From the NCBI GenBank assembly GCA_047017005.1, contig JBKXSZ010000008.1:1-53711 (forward strand): a DNA stretch of 53,711 bases, given 5' to 3'. The position numbers and the translations under genes are program-made. This DNA is from JBKXSZ01 sp047017005 (lineage in GTDB: Bacteria > Bacillota > Clostridia > TANB77 > CAG-508). Positions 8,242-16,558 of the stretch are shown here, piece after piece; within the stretch, counting starts at the first letter, position 1; every line of letters starts with the position of its first letter. Under the pieces are notes generated by a model. The model saw only the letters and a list, made by a program, of their open reading frames with translations, searched no databases and had not been told where the DNA came from.

Positions 8242-8901
8242 TCACTCTATTTCTTTCGCTTTTACAATAATCCTTTCTTTTGAATCACTTGTGCAAGTAA
8301 TTAAAGTTACTTCTTTTCTTCCATTTGTTTCTTGACCTAAGCAACTTACATCTTCTGGTAACACACGATAAATATCATAAATTTCATATTCTACCTTTCC
8401 AATATGATTATCCGTAACATACATGTTATCTCCTATCTTTAATTTCTTTAAATTTCGAAACATTCTTGTATTCTTAAAATTATGTCCCGCAATACAGAAA
8501 TTTCCTGTTTGATTCGGACCTGCTCCCCAAAATTTTGTAACCGATACTTTCAATGCTGAAATAGAATAATTCTCTAATACATAAGTATCTAACGAAATGG
8601 CTGGTATTTCTAGCTTTGCAGCCACATCATATCCTTTATATTCTTTTATAACTTCTTCTTTTGGATATGATTTCTCTTTCTTTTCTATATTTTTCTCTAT
8701 TACTCTATTTTTATCTTCCTCTTGTGTACTATTTGTGCTTCCTTGAGAACTTACCTTTTGCGTTTGTTGATAATTCACTTCTTTTTTTATATTATTATCT
8801 TTTATATATTCCCATATTCCCCATAGTATAAGTCCTAATATCATTCCTATTAGAATGATATTCATACTATATTTTCTCTTTGTTTTCTTTATCCCTTTCA
8901 T
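8242..8901 (-). CDS. Sortase (transpeptidase anchoring LPxTG proteins)
   Basis: 219 residues with a basic N-terminus, a transmembrane helix (about 13-32) and a C-terminal sortase fold. The catalytic set is visible: His140 in CIAGHNF, Cys203 in TLITCTSD and the Arg210 region. The architecture suggests a class D or related housekeeping-type enzyme, but class is uncertain. It lies between the LPKTG cohesin gene and the dockerin enzyme gene, so its substrate is almost certainly the LPKTG protein at 8965-10011, which it would link to the cell wall. AGGAG Shine-Dalgarno at 6 bases. Confidence 0.9.
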   Translation of the reverse strand: MKGIKKTKRKYSMNIILIGMILGLILWGIWEYIKDNNIKKEVNYQQTQKVSSQGSTNSTQEEDKNRVIEKNIEKKEKSYPKEEVIKEYKGYDVAAKLEIPAISLDTYVLENYSISALKVSVTKFWGAGPNQTGNFCIAGHNFKNTRMFRNLKKLKIGDNMYVTDNHIGKVEYEIYDIYRVLPEDVSCLGQETNGRKEVTLITCTSDSKERIIVKAKEIE

Positions 8902-8917
8902 TTATTTACTCCTATGT

Positions 8918-8958
8918 AAGTAAATAAGAAATGAATTATTCCTATTTCTTATTTACTT
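8918..8958 (-). other. Intercistronic hairpin between cohesin and sortase genes
   Basis: AAGTAAATAAGAAAT and ATTTCTTATTTACTT are perfect 15-base inverted repeats separated by 11 bases, between the cohesin stop codon and the sortase ribosome site. No T-run follows on the minus strand, so it looks more like an attenuator or mRNA-stabilising element, which could keep the cohesin message more abundant than the sortase message. Confidence 0.55.
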
Positions 8959-8964
8959 TTCTAT

Positions 8965-10011
8965 TTAATCTTTAATTTTTCGGTTGTAGTATACCGTTAT
9001 TCCTATTAAAGTAACAAGTGCTACACTAATTGGAAGGTAAATATTGCTACCTGTTTTTGGTAACTTAGTTGGTGTTTCTTGTTTTACTTCTTCTTTTTCT
9101 GGAGTTACCGTTTCTGGATTATTTGGAACTATTGCTTCTGGTGTTTCTGGTGCTTCTGGTGTTACATTTTCGTCTACTACTGTAAAATTAAAAGTTTCTT
9201 GTGCAATAACATTATCTGAGTTATCTCTATCAATTAATTTTAAAGTGATCGTGTAATTTCCAGCTTCACTAAAAATACCTTTTACATTTAGTACTTGAGA
9301 AAAATCTTTTCCACCTATTTTATACCCTTGAGCATCTCCCCAACCACTTTCAATAATGTCATGTTCTACACTAGATGAGTCAGTTCCTATAAGTCTTACA
9401 TCAGCTCCTGCTGGTGTTGTAGCTTCTGCTACTAATCTTGCATGTTCATAATAGTGTCCCATTGGTGATGAATAGGAAAGTGTCATTTCTTTTTCTTGTC
9501 CTTTTATAATGTCTCCAGTGTGTTCTAATTTTAAAGTATAGTCAATGTATTGTGGTTCTACAGTAACATTTTTAACAATTGGACTTGTGATATCATCATA
9601 GGTAACAGATGCATCTGCATTTGCTAATCCTTCTGCTGTTATCATAAATTCCGTTGGATTTGATGTTGTAATATCCTGTTTTGCTTTAAAGGTAACACTC
9701 ATATTAGCTCTTGGATTACTTCCACCTGTTGAATCATAGTAAGTTACTCTTACTTTATCTCCTGTGTTGTTTGCAGTTCCTCCATCTACTGATACATAAT
9801 CCAAAATATTGTTATCATAAGCAACATCAAAAGTATAAGCACCTAAATTCTCTCCAAATGTAATAGTTACTTTTACTTCTTCTCCTGGTCTTACTGTTGT
9901 TTTATCAGTTTCTACATTAATCGCATCTAAAGATGCTGCATAAGTATTTCCTGTAAAAATAAACACGGTAAGTAGAAATAACATGGTAATAATACTAATT
10001 GTTTTTTTCAT
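8965..10011 (-). CDS. Cell-wall-anchored cohesin protein with LPKTG sorting signal
   Basis: 348 residues. A signal peptide (about 1-25) is followed by a cohesin-type domain (about 28-150; GAYTFDVAYDNNILDYVS and YYDSTGGSNPRANMSVTFKA). A second beta-rich region (about 155-280) and a Pro/Glu/Thr-rich stalk come next. The sorting signal LPKTG at 317-321 is followed by a hydrophobic stretch and the basic tail YYNRKIKD. The adjacent sortase should attach it to the cell wall, giving a wall-bound receptor for dockerin proteins such as the enzyme encoded downstream. It heads the operon with an AAAAGGAGG site. A weak Spo0A-like box and the adhE terminator lie upstream. Confidence 0.88.
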   Translation of the reverse strand: MKKTISIITMLFLLTVFIFTGNTYAASLDAINVETDKTTVRPGEEVKVTITFGENLGAYTFDVAYDNNILDYVSVDGGTANNTGDKVRVTYYDSTGGSNPRANMSVTFKAKQDITTSNPTEFMITAEGLANADASVTYDDITSPIVKNVTVEPQYIDYTLKLEHTGDIIKGQEKEMTLSYSSPMGHYYEHARLVAEATTPAGADVRLIGTDSSSVEHDIIESGWGDAQGYKIGGKDFSQVLNVKGIFSEAGNYTITLKLIDRDNSDNVIAQETFNFTVVDENVTPEAPETPEAIVPNNPETVTPEKEEVKQETPTKLPKTGSNIYLPISVALVTLIGITVYYNRKIKD

Positions 10012-10099
10012 TGAAAAAATCCTCCTTTTTTTGTTTTATATTTCTATTATGTGAATTTTTTAAAAAATTAATTTAGTAAAACTTGTAAATTCTCTTTTT

Positions 10100-10110
10100 A
10101 TCGACATTTT
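10100..10110 (-). promoter_or_regulatory. Weak Spo0A-box-like site upstream of the cohesin operon
   Basis: The minus strand reads AAAATGTCGATA, one base off the TGTCGAA core. It lies about 90 bases upstream of the LPKTG cohesin start. Listed because stronger sites occur elsewhere in the window. Confidence 0.25.
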
Positions 10111-10118
10111 GCCGCAAC

Positions 10119-10156
10119 AAAAAGCAGAATAGAAATTTTTTCTATTCTGCTTTTTT
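10119..10156. terminator. Terminator of adhE
   Basis: AAAAAGCAGAATAGAAA and its complement TTTCTATTCTGCTTTTT form a perfect 17-base-pair stem with A/T tracts on both ends, 55 bases after the adhE stop. It insulates the cohesin operon from adhE transcription. Confidence 0.9.
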
Positions 10157-10210
10157 ATAATTTTAAATTTTTGTATAAAAACTTTACATCTGTTTAAAAT
10201 AACAAAAGTT

Positions 10211-12817
10211 TTATTTTACTTCTTTTCCATAATAACTATCTAATAGAATTTGCTTTAATTCTGTTACTAATGGAACTCTTGGGTTTGCCGTTGTACATTG
10301 ATCTTCAAATGCTCTATCTGCAAGTTCATCTACCTTTGCTAAGAATTCTTTTTCTTCAATTCCTGCTTTTTGGAAAGAGGCTGGAATATTCAAATCTTTA
10401 TTTAATTTTTGAATTTCAGCAATTAGAGAATTTACTCCTTCTTCTGTTGTTTTTGATTCAAATCCCATACGTTTTGCAATTTGTGCATATTTTTCATCCG
10501 CAATAAAATATTCATATTTAGGGAAAGATACAAACTTCGTTGGTTTGGTTGCATTATATTTTGTTACATAAGGTAGTAAAATAGCATTAATTCTACCATG
10601 TGGTAAATGAAATTCTGCCCCTATTTTGTGTGCTAGTGAGTGATTAATTCCTAAAAATGCATTCGTAAATGCCATTCCTGCAATAGTACTTGCATTATGC
10701 ATTTTTTCTCTTGCTTCTTTATTATCACCATGTTCATAGGCTTGTCTTAAATATTTGAATACAAGTTCAATTGCTTTTTCAGAAAGTCCATCCGTGTAGT
10801 CAGACGCCATATTGGATACATATGCTTCCAATGCATGTGTTAATACATCCATACCAGTATCTGCTGTAATGGATTTTGGAAGTGTCATAACTAAGTCTGG
10901 GTCAACAATTGCTACATCTGGTGTTAATTCATAATCAGCTAATGGGTATTTTTTATTTTTTTCTTTATCCGAAATAACAGCAAAAGATGTTACTTCTGAA
11001 CCTGTTCCAGAAGTGGTTGGAATTGCTACCATTTTGGATTTCTCTCCAAGTTTCGGAAATTTATATGTTCTCTTACGAATATCCATAAATTTAAGTTTTA
11101 ATCCTTCTACATCCGCATCTGGATGCTCATAGAATAACCACATTCCTTTTGCAGCGTCGATAGAACTTCCTCCTCCAAGCGCAATAATCACATCTGGCTT
11201 GAAAGCTTCCATTGCCTTTACTCCTCTTTTAATGGTATCAAAAGATGGGTCTGGTTCTACATCACTAAAAATTTCAGAATGTACATATTGTTGTCTTTTT
11301 CTTAAGTGATATAGAATCCTGTCTACATATCCTAGTTTTACCATAGATTCATCTGTTACAATGAACGCTCTTGAAATCTCTGGCATTTTTTCTAAATAAC
11401 CGATAGAACCGGCTTCAAAATATATTTTATCTGGAACTTTAAACCATTGCATATTAACTCTCCTTTTCGCTACTCTTTTTATATTAATTAAATTAACACT
11501 AGATACATTTGCTGTTGTAGAGTTTCCTCCAAAAGTACCACAACCAAGTGTTAAAGATGGCATATTAGTGTTATAGATATCACCAATTGCGCCATGAGTA
11601 GATGGTGAGTTTACAATGATTCTTCCTGCTTTTACGGTTTCTGAGAATTTAAGTATCGTGTCTTCATCTTCTGAATGAATAACAGCAGAATGTCCAAGTC
11701 CTCCATTTTCTAATAGTTTTTCTGCTTTTTCAATTCCTTCTTCACTATTATTTACAATATAGTAGGTAAGAACTGGACTTAATTTTTCTTTTGAAAATGG
11801 ATATTCTTCTCCTATTCCTTCTTCATATACTACTAATACTTTTGTGTCTTCTGGAATGCTAAATCCAGCTTCTTTGGCAATTGTATAAGGACTTTGTCCT
11901 GGTACATGTGATTTTAATTTATAGGTTCCATCTTCATTTTTATTAAACATGGATTCTTTTAATTTTTTCTTCTCTTCTTCAGATACAAAATAACATCCTG
12001 CTTCTCTCATTAGTTTTTCAAATTCTTTATAAATATCTTTATCTACTAAAACAGCTTGTTCGGATGCACAAATCATTCCATTATCAAAAGATTTTGACAT
12101 GACTAAATCATTTACAGAGGTTTTTAATTTTGCAGTCTTATCGATATAGCAAGGAACATTTCCAGGTCCTACTCCTAATGCTGGTTTTCCACAAGAATAG
12201 GCAGCTTTTACCATTCCTGTTCCACCAGTTGCTAGTATTAAATTTACATCTGGATGGTGCATTAAAAGATTGGTAGCCATAACAGACGGCTCTTCTACCC
12301 ATAAAATACAATCTTTTGGTGCTCCAGCTTCTACCGCTGCATCCCTTAAAATTCTAGCAGCTTCACTACTACATTTTTGTGCAGATGGATGGAATCCAAA
12401 AATTATGACATTTCTAGTTTTCGCGGCAATAATGGATTTAAACATTGTCGTTGAAGTTGGGTTTGTTACTGGTGTTACTCCCGCAATGATTCCAATTGGT
12501 TCTGCTATTTGTACATAGTCCTCTTCGTCATTTTCATCAATGACTCCTACTGTTTTATCATATTTGATGCTATGATAAATATATTCTGTTGCAAACATAT
12601 TCTTGGTGATTTTGTCTTCATAGATTCCTCTTCCTGTTTCTTCTACTGCCATTTTTGCAAGTTCCATATGATGTTCTAATCCGGCCATTGACATATGTTT
12701 TACAATCTCATTTACTTGGTCTTGATTTAATTTCATATATTCTGCAGAAGCTTTCTTTGCTCTTTCAACTAAGTTGTCTATCATCTCTTTTACCTTTTGT
12801 TCATTTTGTTCTGCCAT
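10211..12817 (-). CDS. adhE: Bifunctional acetaldehyde-CoA/alcohol dehydrogenase
   Basis: 868 residues. Reduces acetyl-CoA to acetaldehyde and then ethanol, regenerating NAD+ in fermentation; the enzyme forms cytoplasmic spirosomes. The N-terminal aldehyde dehydrogenase half shows the catalytic cysteine in NGMICASEQ and the GVTPVTNPTST loop. The C-terminal iron-dependent alcohol dehydrogenase half shows ALGGGSSIDAAKG and the metal-binding HSLAHKIGAEFHLPHGR. The frame extends upstream to 12961, but AAGGAGG lies 8 bases before the ATG at 12817, which also gives the family's normal N-terminus. It has its own strong promoter (12857-12886), a perfect Spo0A-like box upstream and a terminator downstream. 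Confidence 0.97.
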   Translation of the reverse strand: MAEQNEQKVKEMIDNLVERAKKASAEYMKLNQDQVNEIVKHMSMAGLEHHMELAKMAVEETGRGIYEDKITKNMFATEYIYHSIKYDKTVGVIDENDEEDYVQIAEPIGIIAGVTPVTNPTSTTMFKSIIAAKTRNVIIFGFHPSAQKCSSEAARILRDAAVEAGAPKDCILWVEEPSVMATNLLMHHPDVNLILATGGTGMVKAAYSCGKPALGVGPGNVPCYIDKTAKLKTSVNDLVMSKSFDNGMICASEQAVLVDKDIYKEFEKLMREAGCYFVSEEEKKKLKESMFNKNEDGTYKLKSHVPGQSPYTIAKEAGFSIPEDTKVLVVYEEGIGEEYPFSKEKLSPVLTYYIVNNSEEGIEKAEKLLENGGLGHSAVIHSEDEDTILKFSETVKAGRIIVNSPSTHGAIGDIYNTNMPSLTLGCGTFGGNSTTANVSSVNLINIKRVAKRRVNMQWFKVPDKIYFEAGSIGYLEKMPEISRAFIVTDESMVKLGYVDRILYHLRKRQQYVHSEIFSDVEPDPSFDTIKRGVKAMEAFKPDVIIALGGGSSIDAAKGMWLFYEHPDADVEGLKLKFMDIRKRTYKFPKLGEKSKMVAIPTTSGTGSEVTSFAVISDKEKNKKYPLADYELTPDVAIVDPDLVMTLPKSITADTGMDVLTHALEAYVSNMASDYTDGLSEKAIELVFKYLRQAYEHGDNKEAREKMHNASTIAGMAFTNAFLGINHSLAHKIGAEFHLPHGRINAILLPYVTKYNATKPTKFVSFPKYEYFIADEKYAQIAKRMGFESKTTEEGVNSLIAEIQKLNKDLNIPASFQKAGIEEKEFLAKVDELADRAFEDQCTTANPRVPLVTELKQILLDSYYGKEVK

Positions 12818-12856
12818 AAATTTATCCTCCTTAATATTATTCTTTTGTCCTTGTTT

Positions 12857-12886
12857 ATTATATCGGTAAAATAGATAGAAAGTCAA
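12857..12886 (-). promoter_or_regulatory. Sigma-A promoter of adhE
   Basis: TTGACT (12886-12881), 18-base spacer and a perfect TATAAT (12862-12857) on the minus strand, 40 bases before the adhE start. Confidence 0.85.
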
Positions 12887-12924
12887 TAGATTTTCAAATC
12901 TTTTTATCTTTTTGATACTATCAT

Positions 12925-12935
12925 TTTCGACAAAA
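12925..12935 (-). promoter_or_regulatory. Spo0A-box-like site upstream of adhE
   Basis: The minus strand reads TTTTGTCGAAA, a full match to the TTTGTCGAAA 0A-box consensus, centred about 45 bases upstream of the adhE -35 element. The placement suits an activator or a stationary-phase switch on fermentation. That role is inferred from the motif only. Confidence 0.55.
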
Positions 12936-12973
12936 AAGTAAAGCACTCTTTTCCACTTCACTTTTTATTTATT

Positions 12974-14149
12974 CTATTCATACCTTAAAGCATCAATTGG
13001 ATTTAGTTTAGAAGCTTTATTGGCTGGATAAATTCCAAAGAAAATACCAATCACCATGGAGAATCCCATACTAAATAGGATAACGCCTATAGATATCGTT
13101 GTCTCAACATTAATAACTGCTCCAATTACCTTTGTAATTGCCCAACCAAGTCCAATTCCTAAGATTCCTCCAATAAGACTAAGAACAATAGATTCAATCA
13201 AAAACTGTATTAAAATGCTTCTTCTTTTTGCTCCAATTGCTTTACGAATCCCAATCTCTCTTGTTCTTTCTGTTACGGATACTAGCATAATGTTCATGAT
13301 TCCAATACCACCTACAATAAGAGAAATCGCAGCAATACCGCCAAGCATAGTTGTCATAGTTCCGGTTATTGTATTTACCTGTCCTAAAATTTCATCTTGA
13401 CTTATGGCAATAAAAGCATCTTGTGTCCCCAATTGTTTCTTCAAGAAAGTACTTAATTTCTCTTTTCCTTGTTTCATTCCCTCTGAAGAAGAACCTTGTA
13501 TTGTGTAGGTACTTACTTTGGTATCTCTTACCAATCTTTGAGCTGTTGTATATGGGATAAAGATAGCATCATCACTGCCACTTTGTACAGAACCTTGTTT
13601 TTCTTCTGCTACACCAATGACGTCAAATACTTCTCCATTTATTTTTACTTGTTTTCCAACAGCATCTTCTTCTCCAAAGATTTCTTTTTTTACATAACTT
13701 CCTAAAAAAGCTACTTTTTGTCTTCCTTCTGTATCAAATTCGTTTAAAAATCTTCCTTCTTTTACTGTTATATTATTTACTTTTTGGTAAGTATCTGTTG
13801 TTCCTGTAAGAGTTGTATTTACATTTTCTGTTCCATTTTTCACAGTTACTTTTCCACTTACATTCGGCGCCACTCCATCATATAGATCTGGATTTTCTTT
13901 AATAAATGTCATCATATCTTCAACATCTAGTTGTTTGGTAGTTCCTTGTCCTGTTATCATAACTGTAATTGAATTGGTTCCCATATCTTTTAATGTATTG
14001 GTTATCATATTGGTAACACTATCTACTACCGATACTAGACTAATAACGGCTGCTACACCAATGATAATACCTAATGTTGTTAAAAAGGAACGTATTTTAT
14101 TAGACCATATACTTTCAAATGCCATTTTTATGGCTTGCACTATTCCCAT
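12974..14149 (-). CDS. MacB/YknZ-type ABC transporter permease
   Basis: 391 residues with an N-terminal membrane helix, a large extracytoplasmic domain (about 45-265) and three C-terminal helices (FtsX fold), with the conserved RTREIGIRKAIGAKRRSILIQF loop near 290-315. It is the membrane part of a MacAB/YknXYZ-like tripartite exporter, with the ATPase and adaptor encoded just upstream. Such systems use mechanotransmission to export peptides, toxins or antibiotics; the substrate cannot be read from the sequence. Last gene of the three-gene operon; adhE follows with a separate promoter. Confidence 0.92.
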   Translation of the reverse strand: MGIVQAIKMAFESIWSNKIRSFLTTLGIIIGVAAVISLVSVVDSVTNMITNTLKDMGTNSITVMITGQGTTKQLDVEDMMTFIKENPDLYDGVAPNVSGKVTVKNGTENVNTTLTGTTDTYQKVNNITVKEGRFLNEFDTEGRQKVAFLGSYVKKEIFGEEDAVGKQVKINGEVFDVIGVAEEKQGSVQSGSDDAIFIPYTTAQRLVRDTKVSTYTIQGSSSEGMKQGKEKLSTFLKKQLGTQDAFIAISQDEILGQVNTITGTMTTMLGGIAAISLIVGGIGIMNIMLVSVTERTREIGIRKAIGAKRRSILIQFLIESIVLSLIGGILGIGLGWAITKVIGAVINVETTISIGVILFSMGFSMVIGIFFGIYPANKASKLNPIDALRYE

Positions 14150-14209
14150 TTGTTTTCCTTTCTTTACTTTTAATTTCTGTTTTACTTTTTTTATATTCCT
14201 TTTTCTATT

Positions 14210-14896
14210 TTATTTGCTCTTGTTTTCTACGTCTTCTGTTATTTTTCCATCTTGAATACGTATAATTCTTTCCGCTTCTGCTGCAACATTATTATCATGA
14301 GTAATTAAGATAATAGTTTTTCCTTCTTTGTGTAACTCTTGCATCATTTCCATAACTTCTTTTCCCGATTTTGAATCTAGGTTTCCAGTTGGCTCATCTG
14401 CTAAAATTACTGGTGGCTTACTTGCAATTGCCCTTGCAATCGCAACTCTTTGTTGTTGTCCTCCTGATAATTCTTTTGGCTTATGGGACATCCTTTTTTC
14501 TAATCCTACACGTTTTAATGCTTCTTCTGCAATTTTTTTACGTTTTCCTGCTGGAACTCCCATATATATTAAAGGAAGTTCTACATTTTCTATCGCTGTT
14601 AGCTTGGGCAATAGATTAAAATTTTGGAAAATGAATCCGATCTTCTTATTACGTATTTCGGCAAGCTCATTTTCGGATAAATCCGTAGTTTTTGTTCCAT
14701 CAATTGTATAAATTCCTTGGCTTGGTACGTCTAAACACCCAATTATATTCATTAAAGTTGATTTTCCACTTCCAGATGGACCAATAATAGAGACGAATTC
14801 TTTTTCTCTTATCTCTAGATTAATACCATTTAAAGCATAAACTTTATTATCTTCTCCCATTTCATATATTTTATAGATGTTATCTAATTTAATCAT
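14210..14896 (-). CDS. MacB/LolD/YknY-type ABC transporter ATPase
   Basis: 228 residues. The nucleotide-binding signatures are all present: Walker A GPSGSGKS at 39-46, Q-loop FQNFNLLP, signature LSGGQQQR, Walker B VILADEPTGNLDS and the switch His in LITHD. The ADEPTGNLDS form and overall length match the LolD/MacB/YknY subfamily that pairs with FtsX-fold permeases. It lies 60 bases upstream of the permease and 19 bases after the adaptor gene. Confidence 0.95.
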   Translation of the reverse strand: MIKLDNIYKIYEMGEDNKVYALNGINLEIREKEFVSIIGPSGSGKSTLMNIIGCLDVPSQGIYTIDGTKTTDLSENELAEIRNKKIGFIFQNFNLLPKLTAIENVELPLIYMGVPAGKRKKIAEEALKRVGLEKRMSHKPKELSGGQQQRVAIARAIASKPPVILADEPTGNLDSKSGKEVMEMMQELHKEGKTIILITHDNNVAAEAERIIRIQDGKITEDVENKSK

Positions 14897-14915
14897 ATTT
14901 CTACCTCGTGTTTTC

Positions 14916-15899
14916 TTATTCTCCCATCATGCTATGCATTCCAGAAGAACCACTCATCATATATTCTGTTAAAGATTTACTACTTCCGATAGAATATACC
15001 TTATCCTTTTCATTTAATCCTTCTGTAATTTCTATTTCATCTTTATTGCTTAATTCTGTTTTTACTTCTTGTTTTTTATATCCTTTTACTTCTTGCATAC
15101 TACTTGGTACTTTAAAAGAAGTAGTGGAATCTTTATCTCTCTCTTGATTATATGTCTCATCTTTTACATAGACATAGGATTTATCTCCTTCTCTATTAAT
15201 CGCTTCCATTGGTATCTTTAATACGTTTTCTTGTTTTTCTACTATGATGGTAGCATCTACATTCATTCCACTTTTTAAATCTTCTGGTTTGTTAATTTCT
15301 ACTGTTACTGGATAAGTAGTAACACCATTTTGGCTTTTTCCCTCTGCTGCAATTTTAGTTACCTTTCCTTCATAATCTTTTCCAGTTGCATCACAATGAA
15401 TTGTTGCATTCATTCCCTTTTTCATTTTTGCAACATCTAATTCATCTACTTCTAATGTTACTTTCATTTTAGAAACATCAGCTATTACAAATAAAGGTGT
15501 TACTTGACCTGTAGTGTCCGCTTGCGTACTTACATAGTCACCTTTATTGTAATTTTTCGTAATTAGTGTTCCTGCAATTGGAGCTTTAATGCTAACACCC
15601 TCTACTTTATATATAGTAGCATCTTTTTTTACCTTGTCTCCTTCTTTATAGTTAGATGTCTTCACCTCTCCTACCATTTGTGGCATAACTACCGCTCTTG
15701 TAATTGGCTCTATGCTTCCACTTCCTGTTACCTTTATTTCAATATTTCCTCTTTCTACTGTATTTTCCACTACATAAGATTTACTAATTTCCTTCATTGC
15801 CTTTTTAGCATTAATACTAATGTAAATAAATAATGCTACAATAAGTATTGTAATTACCGAAATGATAATATATTTTTTCGCTTTATTTTTCTTTTTCAC
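14916..15899 (-). CDS. MacA/YknX-type periplasmic-adaptor-like subunit
   Basis: 327 residues starting at a GTG with AGGAGG 8 bases away. An N-terminal membrane anchor (about 8-28) is followed by the split biotinyl-lipoyl-like domain (VKTSNYKEGDKVKK and IKAPIAGTLITKNYNKGDYV) and beta-barrel domains typical of HlyD/MacA adaptors. The C-terminus is rich in Ser, Gly and Met (GSSGMHSMMGE), which could bind metal but may just be a flexible tail. First gene of the exporter operon. In Gram-positives these adaptors contact the permease outside the membrane. Confidence 0.9.
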   Translation of the reverse strand: MKKKNKAKKYIIISVITILIVALFIYISINAKKAMKEISKSYVVENTVERGNIEIKVTGSGSIEPITRAVVMPQMVGEVKTSNYKEGDKVKKDATIYKVEGVSIKAPIAGTLITKNYNKGDYVSTQADTTGQVTPLFVIADVSKMKVTLEVDELDVAKMKKGMNATIHCDATGKDYEGKVTKIAAEGKSQNGVTTYPVTVEINKPEDLKSGMNVDATIIVEKQENVLKIPMEAINREGDKSYVYVKDETYNQERDKDSTTSFKVPSSMQEVKGYKKQEVKTELSNKDEIEITEGLNEKDKVYSIGSSKSLTEYMMSGSSGMHSMMGE

Positions 15900-16027
15900 G
15901 TTATTTCCTCCTCTTACTTGTACCTTTTGTATGTATATGCTTTTCTCTCTTATTTATACAAGTTTTTTATTTTTTTATTTCATTTTCTCCTTGCAAGTAT
16001 ATTCTTTTCCAGTAGCAAAGTCAATAA

Positions 16028-16060
16028 AAGCCCTGTGAATTTTTGTTCACAAATAGGCTT
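16028..16060 (-). other. Imperfect hairpin, third of three after the spore-protein gene
   Basis: AAGCC...GTGAA and TTCAC...GGCTT pair imperfectly. On the minus strand the hairpin is followed by TTTTATTG, so it could be a weak terminator. Confidence 0.4.
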
Positions 16061-16081
16061 CTATACTATGTTAGTCGATAG

Positions 16082-16107
16082 AAAAAACACCCTGCCGACC
16101 AGCAGAG
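16082..16107 (-). terminator. GC-rich rho-independent terminator
   Basis: On the minus strand CTCTGC-TGGTCG-GCAGGG forms a 6-base-pair stem followed by TGTTTTTT. It is GC-rich for this genome and lies between the spore-protein hairpin and the exporter operon. It backs up the upstream terminator or ends a short RNA. Confidence 0.6.
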
Positions 16108-16144
16108 CATTCTGTTTTATATTTCTAAAAAAAGAATTTAAAAG

Positions 16145-16173
16145 AAGAGACCAGCTTTATAAGCTTGCCTCTT
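16145..16173 (-). terminator. Hairpin just after the spore-protein gene
   Basis: AAGAGGCAAGCTT and AAGCTGGTCTCTT (minus strand) pair with one mismatch around an ATA loop, then CTTTTAAATTC. It starts 8 bases past the stop of the gene at 16181. Confidence 0.6.
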
Positions 16174-16180
16174 TTCTCCT

Positions 16181-16405
16181 TTATTTCATCATATTTCTTT
16201 CTGCTTCTGCAATCATTTTTTTAACCATAAGTCCACCAATTGGTCCTCCTTCAGAACCATTTTGTTTTGAAGAAAGGTCTCCTTTATAGTGGTCATTATT
16301 TTCTTTACAGAATTGAGTTCTTCCAAGTTCTTCAGCACATTCTAGTTTGAACTCTGTTAAAGCTTTTCTTGCATCTTTTACAAGTGGTGTTTTTGGGTTT
16401 GACAT
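16181..16405 (-). CDS. Alpha/beta-type small acid-soluble spore protein
   Basis: 74 residues. SASPs saturate DNA in the forespore, protect it from UV and heat, and are degraded by the GPR protease at germination. Family features are an N-terminal helix ALTEFKLECAEELG with the E-L-G GPR-like cleavage site at 26-28, and the C-terminal NGSEGGPIGGLMVKKMIAEAE. Between them lies a longer and more hydrophilic segment (about 29-43, with a Cys) than in textbook SASPs. Strong AAAGGAGG site. A sigma-G-like -10 box lies upstream. Confidence 0.88.
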   Translation of the reverse strand: MSNPKTPLVKDARKALTEFKLECAEELGRTQFCKENNDHYKGDLSSKQNGSEGGPIGGLMVKKMIAEAERNMMK

Positions 16406-16436
16406 GATTTTTTCCTCCTTTTTATTTACTTACTGT

Positions 16437-16443
16437 TAGTATG
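16437..16443 (-). promoter_or_regulatory. Sigma-G-like -10 element of the spore-protein gene
   Basis: The minus strand reads CATACTA, a match to the forespore sigma-G -10 consensus, 32 bases upstream of the SASP start. A -35 candidate (ACATA, 19 bases further up) is weak. Confidence 0.45.
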
Positions 16444-16558
16444 TTCATTTTTAGGAAAATAATATGTCATATTTGTTTGTAATTTGTGGAAATTTTGAAA
16501 GTTTTATTTTCTATTATTAATAAAAGAGATACTATATTTGTATAGTATCTGCTTTTCT

